Below, one piece after another: positions 8,456 through 16,317 of a stretch of 64,000 nt of DNA. This DNA comes from Acidimicrobiales bacterium (GTDB lineage: Bacteria > Actinomycetota > Acidimicrobiia > Acidimicrobiales > SHLQ01). Position 1 is the stretch's first letter; every line of letters starts with the position of its first letter. The stretch covers positions 1 through 64,000 of the forward strand of contig JAHDEJ010000021.1 in assembly GCA_020628865.1 (NCBI GenBank). The letters run 5' to 3'. The notes beneath the pieces are model-generated. The model searched no databases. It saw nothing but the letters and a program-made list of their open reading frames with translations, and was not told the DNA's origin. Position numbers and translations under genes: made by a program.

Positions 8456-10210
8456 CTAGACGTCTGCGGACCGGGGTGCTTCGTCTGACCAGGTCCGCTC
8501 ATCGATGCCGTGACGTCGCTGATCATCTGGCGCGGAACGGTTGTTGCGCACAGCCAAGACCGCAGCGTGAGTCGTTGCGTGAACTCGACTCCCGAGTTCT
8601 TCCCAGATGCCGGCACGTCGCAGGACATCGCGCACCGGCCCCTTCACATCACTGACGTGCAAGGCGACACCGGCGTCGGCCAACTCGGCGATGACGTCGT
8701 GCAACACCTCGGCCCCGGTTGCATCGACATCGTTGATTCCGGATGCGTCCAGCACGAGAACCCGGGGCTCTTCCTCCAGCTCGAACGCGGTGCGAACCAG
8801 CAGCCGTTTCACGTGCAGTGCGTTGACGAAGGAAAGCGCCGCATCGATGCGAATGATCGCCATCCCCTCGACCACATGGGCCTCGGGGAACCGCTCGATG
8901 TTGCGATAGCTCGTCGTGCCTTCCACCTGGCCCAGAACAGCACTGTGCGGCATCGACATCCGGGCGAAGACCACCAGCATCGACGCGATGACCGCCACCA
9001 CGATCCCCAACTCGATGCCGAGCAGGAGCGTCCCGAAGAAGGCGACACCAAGGCCAATCAGATCCGATCGTTTCACAGCAGCGATGTGCCGAATCTCGGT
9101 GAGATCGAAGAGCCCGACGACGGCGACGATGATGACGGCACCGAGCGCTGCCGTCGGCAGTGAGGCGAGTGTGGGCGTGAGCACGACGATCGTGACCAGG
9201 ACGACCGCCGCGGTGACGATCGACGCAAACGGCGTGCGGGAGCCCGCCGCGTCGTTCACGGCGGTTCGGGAAAACCCTCCGGTGACCGGATATCCGCCGA
9301 AGACTCCGGACGCGACGTTTGCGGCTCCGAGCGCAACCAGCTCGGCGTTCGGGTCGAGGTCGTAGCGGTGACGACGTGCGTACACCTTGGCCACCGCAAT
9401 CGACTCCATGAACCCGACGAGCGTGATGACCAGAGCGGTTCCGAACAGGTTGACGATCAACGATCCGTCGAACGTCGGAAGCACGAAGGCAGGGAGCGAG
9501 TCCGGGATGTCACCGACGACCCGCACGCCCCGGAGGTCGAGGTCGAACAGTTCGACCAGCAGGATCGATCCGATCACGACCACCAGTGCCGCGGGCACGC
9601 TCGAGCGACGCCGCTTCAGAATGAGCAACGTGGCAAGCGCACCCACCGCAAGAAGGGTCGTCGGGCCATGGGCGTTCGGCAGCGCTCGGACGATCTGCCA
9701 GACCGTGTCGTGGAAGTGCTCCTGTCGCGGGATGGAAACGCCGAGGAGGTGCTTCACCTGTGAACTGCCAATGATGATGGCGGCTGCCGCAGTGAACCCG
9801 ACCAGGACGGAGTGCGACAGGAAGTTCACGAGGAAGCCAAGACGCCCGACTCCGAGCACGAGGTGGACGACACCAACCATTATCGCAAGGAGCGCCGCAG
9901 CAGCCACGTAGCCCGCCGTTCCCTCCTCGACCAACGGAGCGAGCGCCGAGGCGGTCAGGAGCGAGACGATTGCCACCGGTCCGACGGCGAGCTGACGCGA
10001 TGTTCCGAATACCGCGTAGGCGAGCACGGGAACCGTTGCCGCGTACAACCCGACCGCGGGCGGCAACCCTGCCAGCAGCGCGTATGCCATGGCCTGCGGA
10101 ACGAGCATCGCGCCGACGGTGACTCCGGCCACCAAGTCGCTCCGGAAGTCGCCTCGTTGGTATCCGGGACCCCAGTGCAGAATCGGCGCGATCCTCTGGA
10201 GCAGTGCCAC
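8456..10210 (-). CDS. SulP family inorganic anion (sulfate-type) transporter with STAS domain
   Basis: A 584-residue SLC26/SulP transporter. The N-terminal signature 'DLVAGVTVGAMLVPQAMAYALLAGLPP' region (about residues 24-52) and about 12-14 membrane segments form the transport domain. The cytoplasmic STAS domain spans about residues 440-560, with 'VLVLDASGINDVDATGAEVL' marking its core. Sulfate or bicarbonate are the usual substrates. The sulfatases and sulfur genes nearby favour sulfate, but this is inference. The GTG start lies 5 bp after the peroxiredoxin stop, so the two form an operon. Confidence 0.9.
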   Translation of the reverse strand: MALLQRIAPILHWGPGYQRGDFRSDLVAGVTVGAMLVPQAMAYALLAGLPPAVGLYAATVPVLAYAVFGTSRQLAVGPVAIVSLLTASALAPLVEEGTAGYVAAAALLAIMVGVVHLVLGVGRLGFLVNFLSHSVLVGFTAAAAIIIGSSQVKHLLGVSIPRQEHFHDTVWQIVRALPNAHGPTTLLAVGALATLLILKRRRSSVPAALVVVIGSILLVELFDLDLRGVRVVGDIPDSLPAFVLPTFDGSLIVNLFGTALVITLVGFMESIAVAKVYARRHRYDLDPNAELVALGAANVASGVFGGYPVTGGFSRTAVNDAAGSRTPFASIVTAAVVLVTIVVLTPTLASLPTAALGAVIIVAVVGLFDLTEIRHIAAVKRSDLIGLGVAFFGTLLLGIELGIVVAVIASMLVVFARMSMPHSAVLGQVEGTTSYRNIERFPEAHVVEGMAIIRIDAALSFVNALHVKRLLVRTAFELEEEPRVLVLDASGINDVDATGAEVLHDVIAELADAGVALHVSDVKGPVRDVLRRAGIWEELGSRVHATTHAAVLAVRNNRSAPDDQRRHGIDERTWSDEAPRSADV

Positions 10211-10215
10211 GACGG

Positions 10216-10848
10216 TCAGCTTCTCGGATCGTCGACGTAGCGCAGGTACGGCGTGACGACCTCGACGTTGTCGAACGTTGCGATCGCATCTTCGGTCGAC
10301 ATCGCGGGCGAGGCGATCACCCGATCGCCCTTCTTCCAGTCGACCGGGGTCGCCACCTGATGGTCGTCGGTCAGCTGCAGGCTGTCGATCACTCGAAGAA
10401 TCTCATCGAAGTTCCGACCGGTCGACTTCGGGTAGGTGAGGATGAGGCGGACCTTGTTGGCCGGGTCGATCACGAAGACCGATCGCACCGTCGAGGTGTC
10501 TCCCTCACCCGGGTGGATCATGTCGTAGAGCTCGGCGACGGTTCGCTCGGGGTCGGCGATGATCGGGAAGTTGAGCGCCGCACCGGTGGCCTCGCCGATG
10601 TCTGGCGCCCAACCGAGGTGATCCTCCAGCGAGTCGACGCTGAGGGCGATCACCTTTGCGTTCCGCTCGGCGAATCCACCGTTGAGTGCTGCAGTCCGGC
10701 CGAGTTCGGTGGTGCAGACGGGCGTGTAGTCGGCGGGATGGCTGAACAGCACGGCCCAGGAGTCCTGCTTCCATTCGTGGAATCGGATGTCGCCATCGGT
10801 GGTGGCAGCGCTGAAGTCGGGGGCGAGGTCGCCGAGACGGAGTGACAT
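10216..10848 (-). CDS. 1-Cys peroxiredoxin (Prx6 type)
   Basis: A 210-residue AhpC/TSA family peroxidase of the 1-Cys (Prx6) type, which reduces peroxides in the cytoplasm. The peroxidatic Cys45 lies in PVCTTE, with the preceding 'FSHPADYTP' and the later 'RSVFVIDP' strand. There is no resolving cysteine in the C-terminal arm. ATG 10848 follows a good GAGGAGC ribosome binding site; the frame extends upstream but that part is promoter/operator. It is the first gene of a Prx-SulP-VOC operon and carries two operator-like palindromes in its promoter that are also seen at the YeeE and rhodanese genes, suggesting shared control. Confidence 0.92.
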   Translation of the reverse strand: MSLRLGDLAPDFSAATTDGDIRFHEWKQDSWAVLFSHPADYTPVCTTELGRTAALNGGFAERNAKVIALSVDSLEDHLGWAPDIGEATGAALNFPIIADPERTVAELYDMIHPGEGDTSTVRSVFVIDPANKVRLILTYPKSTGRNFDEILRVIDSLQLTDDHQVATPVDWKKGDRVIASPAMSTEDAIATFDNVEVVTPYLRYVDDPRS

Positions 10849-10886
10849 GGTGAGCTCCTCTGGTGGATTGGTACGTGGCCGGAATG

Positions 10887-10900
10887 TCCGAACGTTCGGA
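10887..10900. promoter_or_regulatory. Perfect 14-bp palindrome upstream of the peroxiredoxin gene (operator candidate)
   Basis: TCCGAACGTTCGGA is a perfect inverted repeat within GAATGTCCGAACG, 39 bp before the peroxiredoxin start. Its left half matches the half-site GAATGTCCG shared by the other operators in this block. A regulator binding here would overlap the promoter region. Confidence 0.55.
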
Positions 10901-10909
10901 CTAAAGTAC

Positions 10910-10926
10910 GAATGTCCGTACATTTC
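10910..10926. promoter_or_regulatory. GAATGTCCGTACATTTC operator-like site (peroxiredoxin promoter)
   Basis: An imperfect palindrome with core TGTCCGTACA and flanks GAA/TTC. It shares its layout with the sites at 11960-11976, 11978-11995 and 12043-12060. It is the second copy upstream of the peroxiredoxin operon. Confidence 0.6.
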
Positions 10927-10965
10927 AGTTTAGTCGGTGCCGACCACTGCAGCCGGCAAGATTCG

Positions 10966-11418
10966 TCACACTCGAGCGCCGGTCATCGGACGGTGTTCGC
11001 CGTCGCCGACGTGCGGGCCGGATTGGCGTCGCTCGTGCAGCCGAAGCCCGAGGAAGATCCCGGGAATGGCCACCAAGCCCAGCAATGCACCAGAGGACAC
11101 CATGACCAGCGCCGGGGCCGGACAGGTCCCAGCGATCGCCCAACCGACTCCGAACAGCGCGCCACCGCGAAGGTGATGCCGTTCGGGCCGAGATCGCGAG
11201 AGCACCAGCTCCCCTCCCAACGGCGTGGCCACCCCGCGCCGCTCGAGCAACCACAGCAGCGGTAGCGACACGGCGATCGCTGAACCCATGAACCAGAAAA
11301 CGTCGAACTCGTCGAGTCGAAGCATGAAGTGGATCGTGTCGTACTCATGGAGGTTCGAGGCGGCCAGCACTCCGCCGAAGGCGATACCGAAGAGAAGGCC
11401 GATCGCGTTCATCTTCAC
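10966..11418 (-). CDS. YeeE/YedE family sulfur transporter, second half-protein (PmpB-like)
   Basis: A 150-residue, about four-helix membrane protein of the YeeE/YedE (sulfur-transport) family. The conserved 'GWAIAGTCPAPALV' carries the cysteine motif of the C-terminal half of YeeE-type thiosulfate transporters. The start is GTG 11418, which overlaps the upstream stop as GTGA and follows a strong AGGAGG; the long open frame upstream is an artefact. It works with the neighbouring half-protein at 11415-11894. In this two-gene layout each protein supplies one half of the channel. The substrate (thiosulfate or another sulfur species) is inferred from the family. Confidence 0.85.
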   Translation of the reverse strand: MKMNAIGLLFGIAFGGVLAASNLHEYDTIHFMLRLDEFDVFWFMGSAIAVSLPLLWLLERRGVATPLGGELVLSRSRPERHHLRGGALFGVGWAIAGTCPAPALVMVSSGALLGLVAIPGIFLGLRLHERRQSGPHVGDGEHRPMTGARV

Positions 11419-11894
11419 AGCGCACCTCCTGTCAGAAGACGCAAGACGAACGTGGTGGCGATCGCCGTCGCCATGAAGGTGACCGTCACAGCCACGCTCG
11501 CCGGGGAACGTTGTGCCGTGCCACACATGCCGTGACCAGAGGTACACCCTCCGGCGAGGGCGGCCCCGTAGCCAAGGAGCGTGGCACCGCCGAAGACGAC
11601 GGGAACGGCCGCCCACAGCGGAAGCACCTCCCGAAGCGCGTCGTAGCCCGATCGAAACTCCGCCCCCGACCGAAGCACCTGGGTGACGATGAGGCCGCCG
11701 AGGAACATCCCGACGAAGTACCACACGCGCCACACGGCCACGCCACTCCGTCGGCGAAGGAGACCTGCGGTCTGCACGTAGGCCCCGGACGCACCCAACG
11801 GTTGATTGCTCACCACGAACATCCCGACGATCAGCAGCCCGAGGATCGGTCCACCGATCCACCAGGGCAATCGATCTGGTAATACATCGAACAT
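11415..11894 (-). CDS. YeeE/YedE family sulfur transporter, first half-protein (PmpA-like)
   Basis: A 159-residue membrane protein with the conserved 'GGCTSGHGMCG' motif of YeeE/YedE proteins, whose cysteines pass thiosulfate along the channel in characterised members. About four membrane helices flank the motif. ATG 11894 follows GGGAG at a good distance; an upstream in-frame start at 11930 is less likely. It overlaps the second half-gene by 4 nt. Two operator-like palindromes lie 66-101 bp upstream, in the space shared with the divergent rhodanese gene. Confidence 0.87.
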   Translation of the reverse strand: MFDVLPDRLPWWIGGPILGLLIVGMFVVSNQPLGASGAYVQTAGLLRRRSGVAVWRVWYFVGMFLGGLIVTQVLRSGAEFRSGYDALREVLPLWAAVPVVFGGATLLGYGAALAGGCTSGHGMCGTAQRSPASVAVTVTFMATAIATTFVLRLLTGGAL

Positions 11895-11959
11895 GTTGAC
11901 TCCCTGCTCGCATCCGTGATGGCACCTCAAGATGAGGTGACAGGATGGACGATTTGACC

Positions 11960-11976
11960 GAATGTCCGGTCATTTC
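11960..11976. promoter_or_regulatory. GAATGTCCGGTCATTTC operator-like site
   Basis: Near-palindromic with core TGTCCGGTCA and GAA/TTC flanks. It lies in the divergent yeeE-rhodanese promoter region, one base before the next copy. It belongs to the operator family described at 10910. Confidence 0.55.
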
Positions 11977-11977
11977 G

Positions 11978-11995
11978 GAAATGTACGGACAATTG
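11978..11995. promoter_or_regulatory. GAAATGTACGGACAATTG operator-like site
   Basis: Core TGTACGGACA with an imperfect outer repeat. On the minus strand it contains TACATT, which could be the -10 element of the yeeE pair. It belongs to the operator family described at 10910. Confidence 0.58.
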
Positions 11996-12042
11996 GCGAA
12001 GCGGTCAAATGGCTGGCGACTGAGGCGGCCTTGCGAGCGCTC

Positions 12043-12060
12043 GAAATGTACGTACAATTC
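12043..12060. promoter_or_regulatory. GAAATGTACGTACAATTC operator overlapping the rhodanese -10
   Basis: The most symmetric copy: TGTACGTACA is a perfect 10-bp palindrome, with GAAA/AATTC flanks. It includes TACAAT (12053-12058), a good -10 hexamer 7 bp before the ATG at 12065. No ribosome binding site fits, so the mRNA is probably leaderless and a protein bound here would block RNA polymerase. This favours a repressor. Confidence 0.65.
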
Positions 12061-12064
12061 AAGC

Positions 12065-12481
12065 ATGCGCCTCCCGAACCGTCTTCTCGCCCTCCTCACG
12101 ATCGTTTCGCTTCTCGCCGCCGCATGCGGTGGCGGCGACGATGCCGAGAGCGCCGGGCTCCGACTCGTCTCCGTCACGGCCGCCGAGGACATCCGAACCG
12201 ACCCTCCCGCCGACCTCGTGATCCTCGACGTCCGCACCCCCGAGGAGTTCTCCGAAGGCCACCTCGAAGGCGCCACCATGATCGACTTCTACCGCGACGA
12301 CTTCGCCGAGCAGCTGGCCGACCTCGACCCGGACGTGCCTTACCTCCTCTATTGCCGCTCCGGGAACCGAAGCGGTCAAACCATCGAGATCATGCGGGAA
12401 CTCGGCTTCACCGACGTGGCCGACGTGGACGGCGGCATCAACGCCTGGAACGCAGCAAATCTGCCCACCGTGACCCCGTAG
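12065..12481 (+). CDS. Rhodanese-like domain lipoprotein
   Basis: A 138-residue exported protein with a signal peptide and lipobox 'LLAAAC' (lipidated C21), then one rhodanese domain. The active-site loop is C97-R-S-G-N-R, with the upstream 'ILDVRTPEEFSEGHLEGA' CH2-type motifs intact, so sulfur (persulfide) transfer on the outer face of the membrane is plausible. The start is placed at ATG 12065 because the operator and -10 lie immediately before it; the mRNA is probably leaderless. It is divergent from the YeeE/YedE pair and shares operator sites with it and with the peroxiredoxin operon. Confidence 0.9.
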   Translation: MRLPNRLLALLTIVSLLAAACGGGDDAESAGLRLVSVTAAEDIRTDPPADLVILDVRTPEEFSEGHLEGATMIDFYRDDFAEQLADLDPDVPYLLYCRSGNRSGQTIEIMRELGFTDVADVDGGINAWNAANLPTVTP

Positions 12482-12528
12482 CGCGCCCATGGCGCCGGTG
12501 GCCGGCCGCCAGCGCATAGATTCATCGC

Positions 12529-15069
12529 ATGCCTGACGAGCGCGGCACCCTCGGGACATTTGGCGGGGTGTTCACGCCGAGCATTCTCACGATCCTCGGC
12601 CTCGTCCTCTTCCTGCGCGTCCCGTACGTCGTGGGCGCCGTCGGGTTGGGCCAGGCGCTCGTCATCCTGTTGATCTCGACGGCGGTCTCGGTGCTCACCA
12701 GCATCTCGCTCGCCGTGGTGGCCACGAACATGCGGGTCGGCGGTGGCGGCGAGTACTACATCATCTCTCGCACCCTCGGCATCGAATTCGGCGGAGCCGT
12801 CGGCGTCGTGCTCTATCTCGCCATCTCCGTTTCGATCGCGTTCTACGCCATCGGTTTCGCCGAGGCGATCGCTCCCGTGTTCACCGGCGACAGCTCGACC
12901 GACAACACGATCATCATCCAGCTGATCGCCGCCGGACTCGTGCTGCTCCTCGCCGTCATCGGCTTCGTCGGCGCCGATCTCGCCACCCGACTGCAGTACC
13001 TCGTCATGGCACTGCTGATCGTGGCGCTCGCGTCGTTTCTGATCGGGGCCGTCGGCGACTTCGACTCCAGCCGCTTCACCGACAACCTCGGGCGCCCCCA
13101 GAACGATGTCGGGTTCTGGGAGGCCTTCGCCATCTTCTTCCCGGCCGTCACCGGCTTCAGTCAGGGCGTCGCCATGTCCGGCGACCTCCGGACACCGAGC
13201 AAGTCGATCACCAGCGGGACGTTCGCCGCCGTCGGCCTTTCCACCGTCGTGTACCTCATCGTGATCGTTCTGCTCGCCGGCGCCGCCACCGCCATGACCC
13301 TCGTCGACGAAACCAACACGATCATCGGCGACCTCTCCCTCGCCGGCTGGACGATGCTCGTCGGCGTCCTCGCAGCAACGCTGTCCTCCGCGCTCGCTTC
13401 GACCATCGGCAGCCCCCGCGTGCTCCAACGGCTCGGCGAGGACCGGGTCCTCCCCCGGCTCGAGAACTTCGCCGTCGGCGCAGGCCCGTCGAACAACCCC
13501 CGGCGGGCGCTCGGCGTGTCGGTACTCATCGCCCTCGCGACCGTGGCCGTCGGCGATCTCAACGCAATCGCACCGATCATCTCGATGTTCTTCCTCGCCA
13601 GCTACGGAATCATCAACTACGCCACCTACTTCGAGTTCCGTGCGGGCAGCACGTCGTTCCGGCCACGCTTCCGCTTCGGCGACCATCGCGCGAGCCTGCT
13701 CGGCACACTGCTCTGTGTTGGCGTCATCCTGGCGATCAACCCACTCGCCGGCGCCGTGGCCGCCCTCATCTTCGTCCTGCTCTACGGCTATCTCCGCCAG
13801 CGTGACGTGCCCGACCGCTGGGTCGACAGCGCCGGCTCGCACCACTACACCCAGGCTCGCCATCACCTGCACGCCCTCGCCAGCGAACCCACGACCTCCC
13901 GCGACTGGCGGCCCGTGGCCCTCGCCTTCGTGCCCCGGGATCCGGACAATCGCCATCGCATGCTCACCATGGCCACCTGGCTCGAAGGGAACGCCGGCTA
14001 CCTCACCGCCGTCCGACTCTTCGAAGGGTCCGGACCCATCCGTCGACGCGAAGCCGCCTCGGTGGAGAAGGACCTCGCCAAGGAGGTCACCCGCATTTCG
14101 CCCGGGGCGGCGGCCCGCGCCCTCGTCGTCGCCGATTCTGAGGTGGGCGTGCAGACCCTCATCCAGTCCCACGGACTCGGGCGCATCCGCACCAACCTGA
14201 CCATGTTCGGCGTCGGCGACCTCCGAGGCACACCCGAAGACCGCCAGCGCTACGGCACGATGCTCCAGAACTGCGTGCGATTCGGCACCAACGTGGCGGT
14301 GCTGAACGTGCGTGAAGACGCCTGGCAGCAATTCCTCGACACGCCGAAGCGGCAACGGTCGATCGCTCTGTGGTGGTCCGACGATCAGGTGGGACAGCTG
14401 ATCACGCTCCTGGCCTGGCTCTGCACCCGACACGAAGACTGGGGCAGCGCGAAGATCACCGCCTACGTCCCGAGCGGCGAGGCCGACGAGATCGCCCGCG
14501 TGTCCGAACTGCTCGATGCCGGGCGCATCCGGGCCGATGTGGTCGCCGTCGACGAAACGCCCGCCGCCATGGCGCAGGCGCTTGGTGGTGCCACCCTCGC
14601 ATTGGCACCGCTCCGAGTTCGTCGCGGCGCGGCCATCGGCCCCTTCGAAGCCCCGCTCGGCATGCTCGTCGAGAGCCTCCCACTTGCGGTGATGGTGCTG
14701 GCGACCGACGAGGTCGCGCTCAACGCCGAACCCGACGAGAGCGACCTGGCCGAGCTTGCCCGACTCAGCGACCAGCTCGACGCCGAGCTGCGACGCGTGG
14801 CCGAGCTCGACGAAGAGGCGGCGCGATTGCTGGTGACCGCCGAGGCGGCCCGACTTCGCCTGGCCGACGACCCCGACGATCCGGCGCTGACGATGGAGGC
14901 GAGCGAGGCCCAGGAGCGGGCGGCTTCTGCCTTCCGGACCTACGTCAACGCACGCGTCGAATGTCGGGAACTCGAAGAGGAAGTCCGCACGCTCGACCCA
15001 CAGGCGGCGTCGGCCGAGGTCGATCCCGACATCTGGCGAAGTTCAGCCGAACGCAACGCCGAAGTCTGA
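12529..15069 (+). CDS. APC-superfamily transporter, cation-chloride cotransporter (SLC12)-like
   Basis: An 846-residue protein with an N-terminal amino-acid-permease/CCC fold ('GTFGGVFTPSILTILGLVLFLR', about 12 helices to residue 430). This opening is characteristic of Na-K-Cl/K-Cl cotransporter-like proteins. A large soluble C-terminal part (430-846) contains a CCC-type regulatory region and an acidic, probably coiled-coil stretch at about 735-830. Bacterial homologues are poorly characterised; ions or amino acids could be the substrate. It is a single-gene unit 47 bp after the rhodanese gene and convergent with the gene that follows. Confidence 0.82.
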   Translation: MPDERGTLGTFGGVFTPSILTILGLVLFLRVPYVVGAVGLGQALVILLISTAVSVLTSISLAVVATNMRVGGGGEYYIISRTLGIEFGGAVGVVLYLAISVSIAFYAIGFAEAIAPVFTGDSSTDNTIIIQLIAAGLVLLLAVIGFVGADLATRLQYLVMALLIVALASFLIGAVGDFDSSRFTDNLGRPQNDVGFWEAFAIFFPAVTGFSQGVAMSGDLRTPSKSITSGTFAAVGLSTVVYLIVIVLLAGAATAMTLVDETNTIIGDLSLAGWTMLVGVLAATLSSALASTIGSPRVLQRLGEDRVLPRLENFAVGAGPSNNPRRALGVSVLIALATVAVGDLNAIAPIISMFFLASYGIINYATYFEFRAGSTSFRPRFRFGDHRASLLGTLLCVGVILAINPLAGAVAALIFVLLYGYLRQRDVPDRWVDSAGSHHYTQARHHLHALASEPTTSRDWRPVALAFVPRDPDNRHRMLTMATWLEGNAGYLTAVRLFEGSGPIRRREAASVEKDLAKEVTRISPGAAARALVVADSEVGVQTLIQSHGLGRIRTNLTMFGVGDLRGTPEDRQRYGTMLQNCVRFGTNVAVLNVREDAWQQFLDTPKRQRSIALWWSDDQVGQLITLLAWLCTRHEDWGSAKITAYVPSGEADEIARVSELLDAGRIRADVVAVDETPAAMAQALGGATLALAPLRVRRGAAIGPFEAPLGMLVESLPLAVMVLATDEVALNAEPDESDLAELARLSDQLDAELRRVAELDEEAARLLVTAEAARLRLADDPDDPALTMEASEAQERAASAFRTYVNARVECRELEEEVRTLDPQAASAEVDPDIWRSSAERNAEV

Positions 15070-15077
15070 ACGACGCG

Positions 15078-16079
15078 CTAGTTCGCTCCGCGGAGCGGCA
15101 GTCCCGCGGCCGAGTACATCGCGTCGATCGCGGCCATGTTGGCGATCGAGTCGGCGCCCTGCGTGGGAAATGGCGTGCCGTGAACGACGTGGTCGCAGAA
15201 GGCCCGCACCATGTGTTCATAGGTGGTGCCTCCCACGATCTGACCGCTCGTCTCGCCCCGATCGGTGCGAATGGTGAGGGCGTTGCCGTTCTGTGGCGCC
15301 AAGGGGTTGATCGCCGTCAGCGAGCCCTTGGTGCCCATCACCTCGAGACGAATGTCGGGGGTCTCGGCGACCATCGAACTCTCGACCCGGCCGGTCGCCT
15401 CGTTGGGGAACACCAACTCGGCCTGGATCTGGGCATCGATGTGTTCGGGACCCTCTTCGGCCACGGCATGGACGACGTCGGGTTCCGCGGCCGCACCAGC
15501 ATCGGGCGACGCCTGCAGGACGTGTCGGACCCAGATCGTCGAGTAGCAGCCGAGGTCCATCAGCGAACCGCCGGACGTGGCGTAGTCCCAGCGGATGTCC
15601 GGCTGCGGAATCGAGATGTTGAAATAGCCCTCGGCGCGGACCACATTGCCGATGGTTCCGGCAGCGATCAGATCGATGATCCGCCGGAACATCGGGTGGT
15701 ACACGTGGTGGAACGCCTCACCGAGCACCATGCCGGTCTCGTCTGCCACCCGCACCATTTCGGCGGCTTCGGCTGCGTTGGACGCAAACGGCTTCTCGCA
15801 CAAGACGTGCTTGCCGGCCCGCAGCGCTGCGATGGTCCACTCGGCGTGGAGGTGCATGGGGAGCGGGTTGTAGACGACGTCCACGTCCGGTGACTCGATG
15901 ACCGCCTGATAGCTGTCGGCCACCCCGGCGACACCGTGTTCCGCGGCAAAGGCCTCGGCCCGGGCCCGATCCCGGGCGGCCACGAGGACCATCTCTGCGG
16001 AGTGCACCTGCTGGGCCGGGACGGTCAACGCTTTGGGTGCGATTCGCGCCGCTCCGAGAATGCCGAACCGAAGCGTCAC
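15078..16079 (-). CDS. Gfo/Idh/MocA family NAD(P)-dependent oxidoreductase
   Basis: A 333-residue sugar/inositol dehydrogenase-like protein. The Rossmann motif 'FGILGAARIA' is at the N-terminus, 'CEKPFASNAAEA' carries the catalytic Lys of the EKP motif, and the C-terminal alpha/beta domain has the 'GSLMDLGCYS' signature (D and H/Y positions). The GTG start at 16079 overlaps the preceding stop as GTGA and follows GGGGGAG. It is translationally coupled to the small carboxylase-epsilon-like gene upstream. The substrate is unknown. Confidence 0.88.
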   Translation of the reverse strand: MTLRFGILGAARIAPKALTVPAQQVHSAEMVLVAARDRARAEAFAAEHGVAGVADSYQAVIESPDVDVVYNPLPMHLHAEWTIAALRAGKHVLCEKPFASNAAEAAEMVRVADETGMVLGEAFHHVYHPMFRRIIDLIAAGTIGNVVRAEGYFNISIPQPDIRWDYATSGGSLMDLGCYSTIWVRHVLQASPDAGAAAEPDVVHAVAEEGPEHIDAQIQAELVFPNEATGRVESSMVAETPDIRLEVMGTKGSLTAINPLAPQNGNALTIRTDRGETSGQIVGGTTYEHMVRAFCDHVVHGTPFPTQGADSIANMAAIDAMYSAAGLPLRGAN

Positions 16080-16309
16080 TGCTGTCTCCCCCACGTTTGG
16101 ACCGGCACGGCACGATGCTGCCACCGCCGTTGACTGAATCGCCACCGCGCCTCCTGCGCACCGGGCCCCGATCGGGGCGCCGCCGCAACCGGCTGCGGCC
16201 AACCCTCTTCGAGCGCGGTCGCCAGGACGGCGAGCATCTCGGGGCTCGGGGCCGGCGAGATGTCGGCGATGATGATCCGGGACGGAACGGCTGCGGGCGT
16301 GTCGCTCAT
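16076..16309 (-). CDS. Small acyl-CoA carboxylase epsilon-subunit-like protein
   Basis: A 77-residue protein just downstream of the carboxylase beta-subunit gene. Its C-terminal half resembles actinobacterial AccE/PccE epsilon subunits, which stabilise the alpha-beta complex: small, Pro/Ala-rich middle, a conserved 'SPEMLAVLATALEEGW' helix and a Trp-rich basic end ('RWRFSQRRWQHR'). The match is by size, position and general pattern, not by a strong motif. It starts 9 bp after the beta-subunit stop and overlaps the oxidoreductase gene by 4 nt. Confidence 0.6.
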   Translation of the reverse strand: MSDTPAAVPSRIIIADISPAPSPEMLAVLATALEEGWPQPVAAAPRSGPGAQEARWRFSQRRWQHRAVPVQTWGRQQ

Positions 16310-16317
16310 GGTGAGAC

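Noticed and set aside
12376-14433. A 685-codon minus-strand frame opposite the cotransporter-like gene
   Set aside because: Shadow of the transporter's codon pattern; no recognisable domain.
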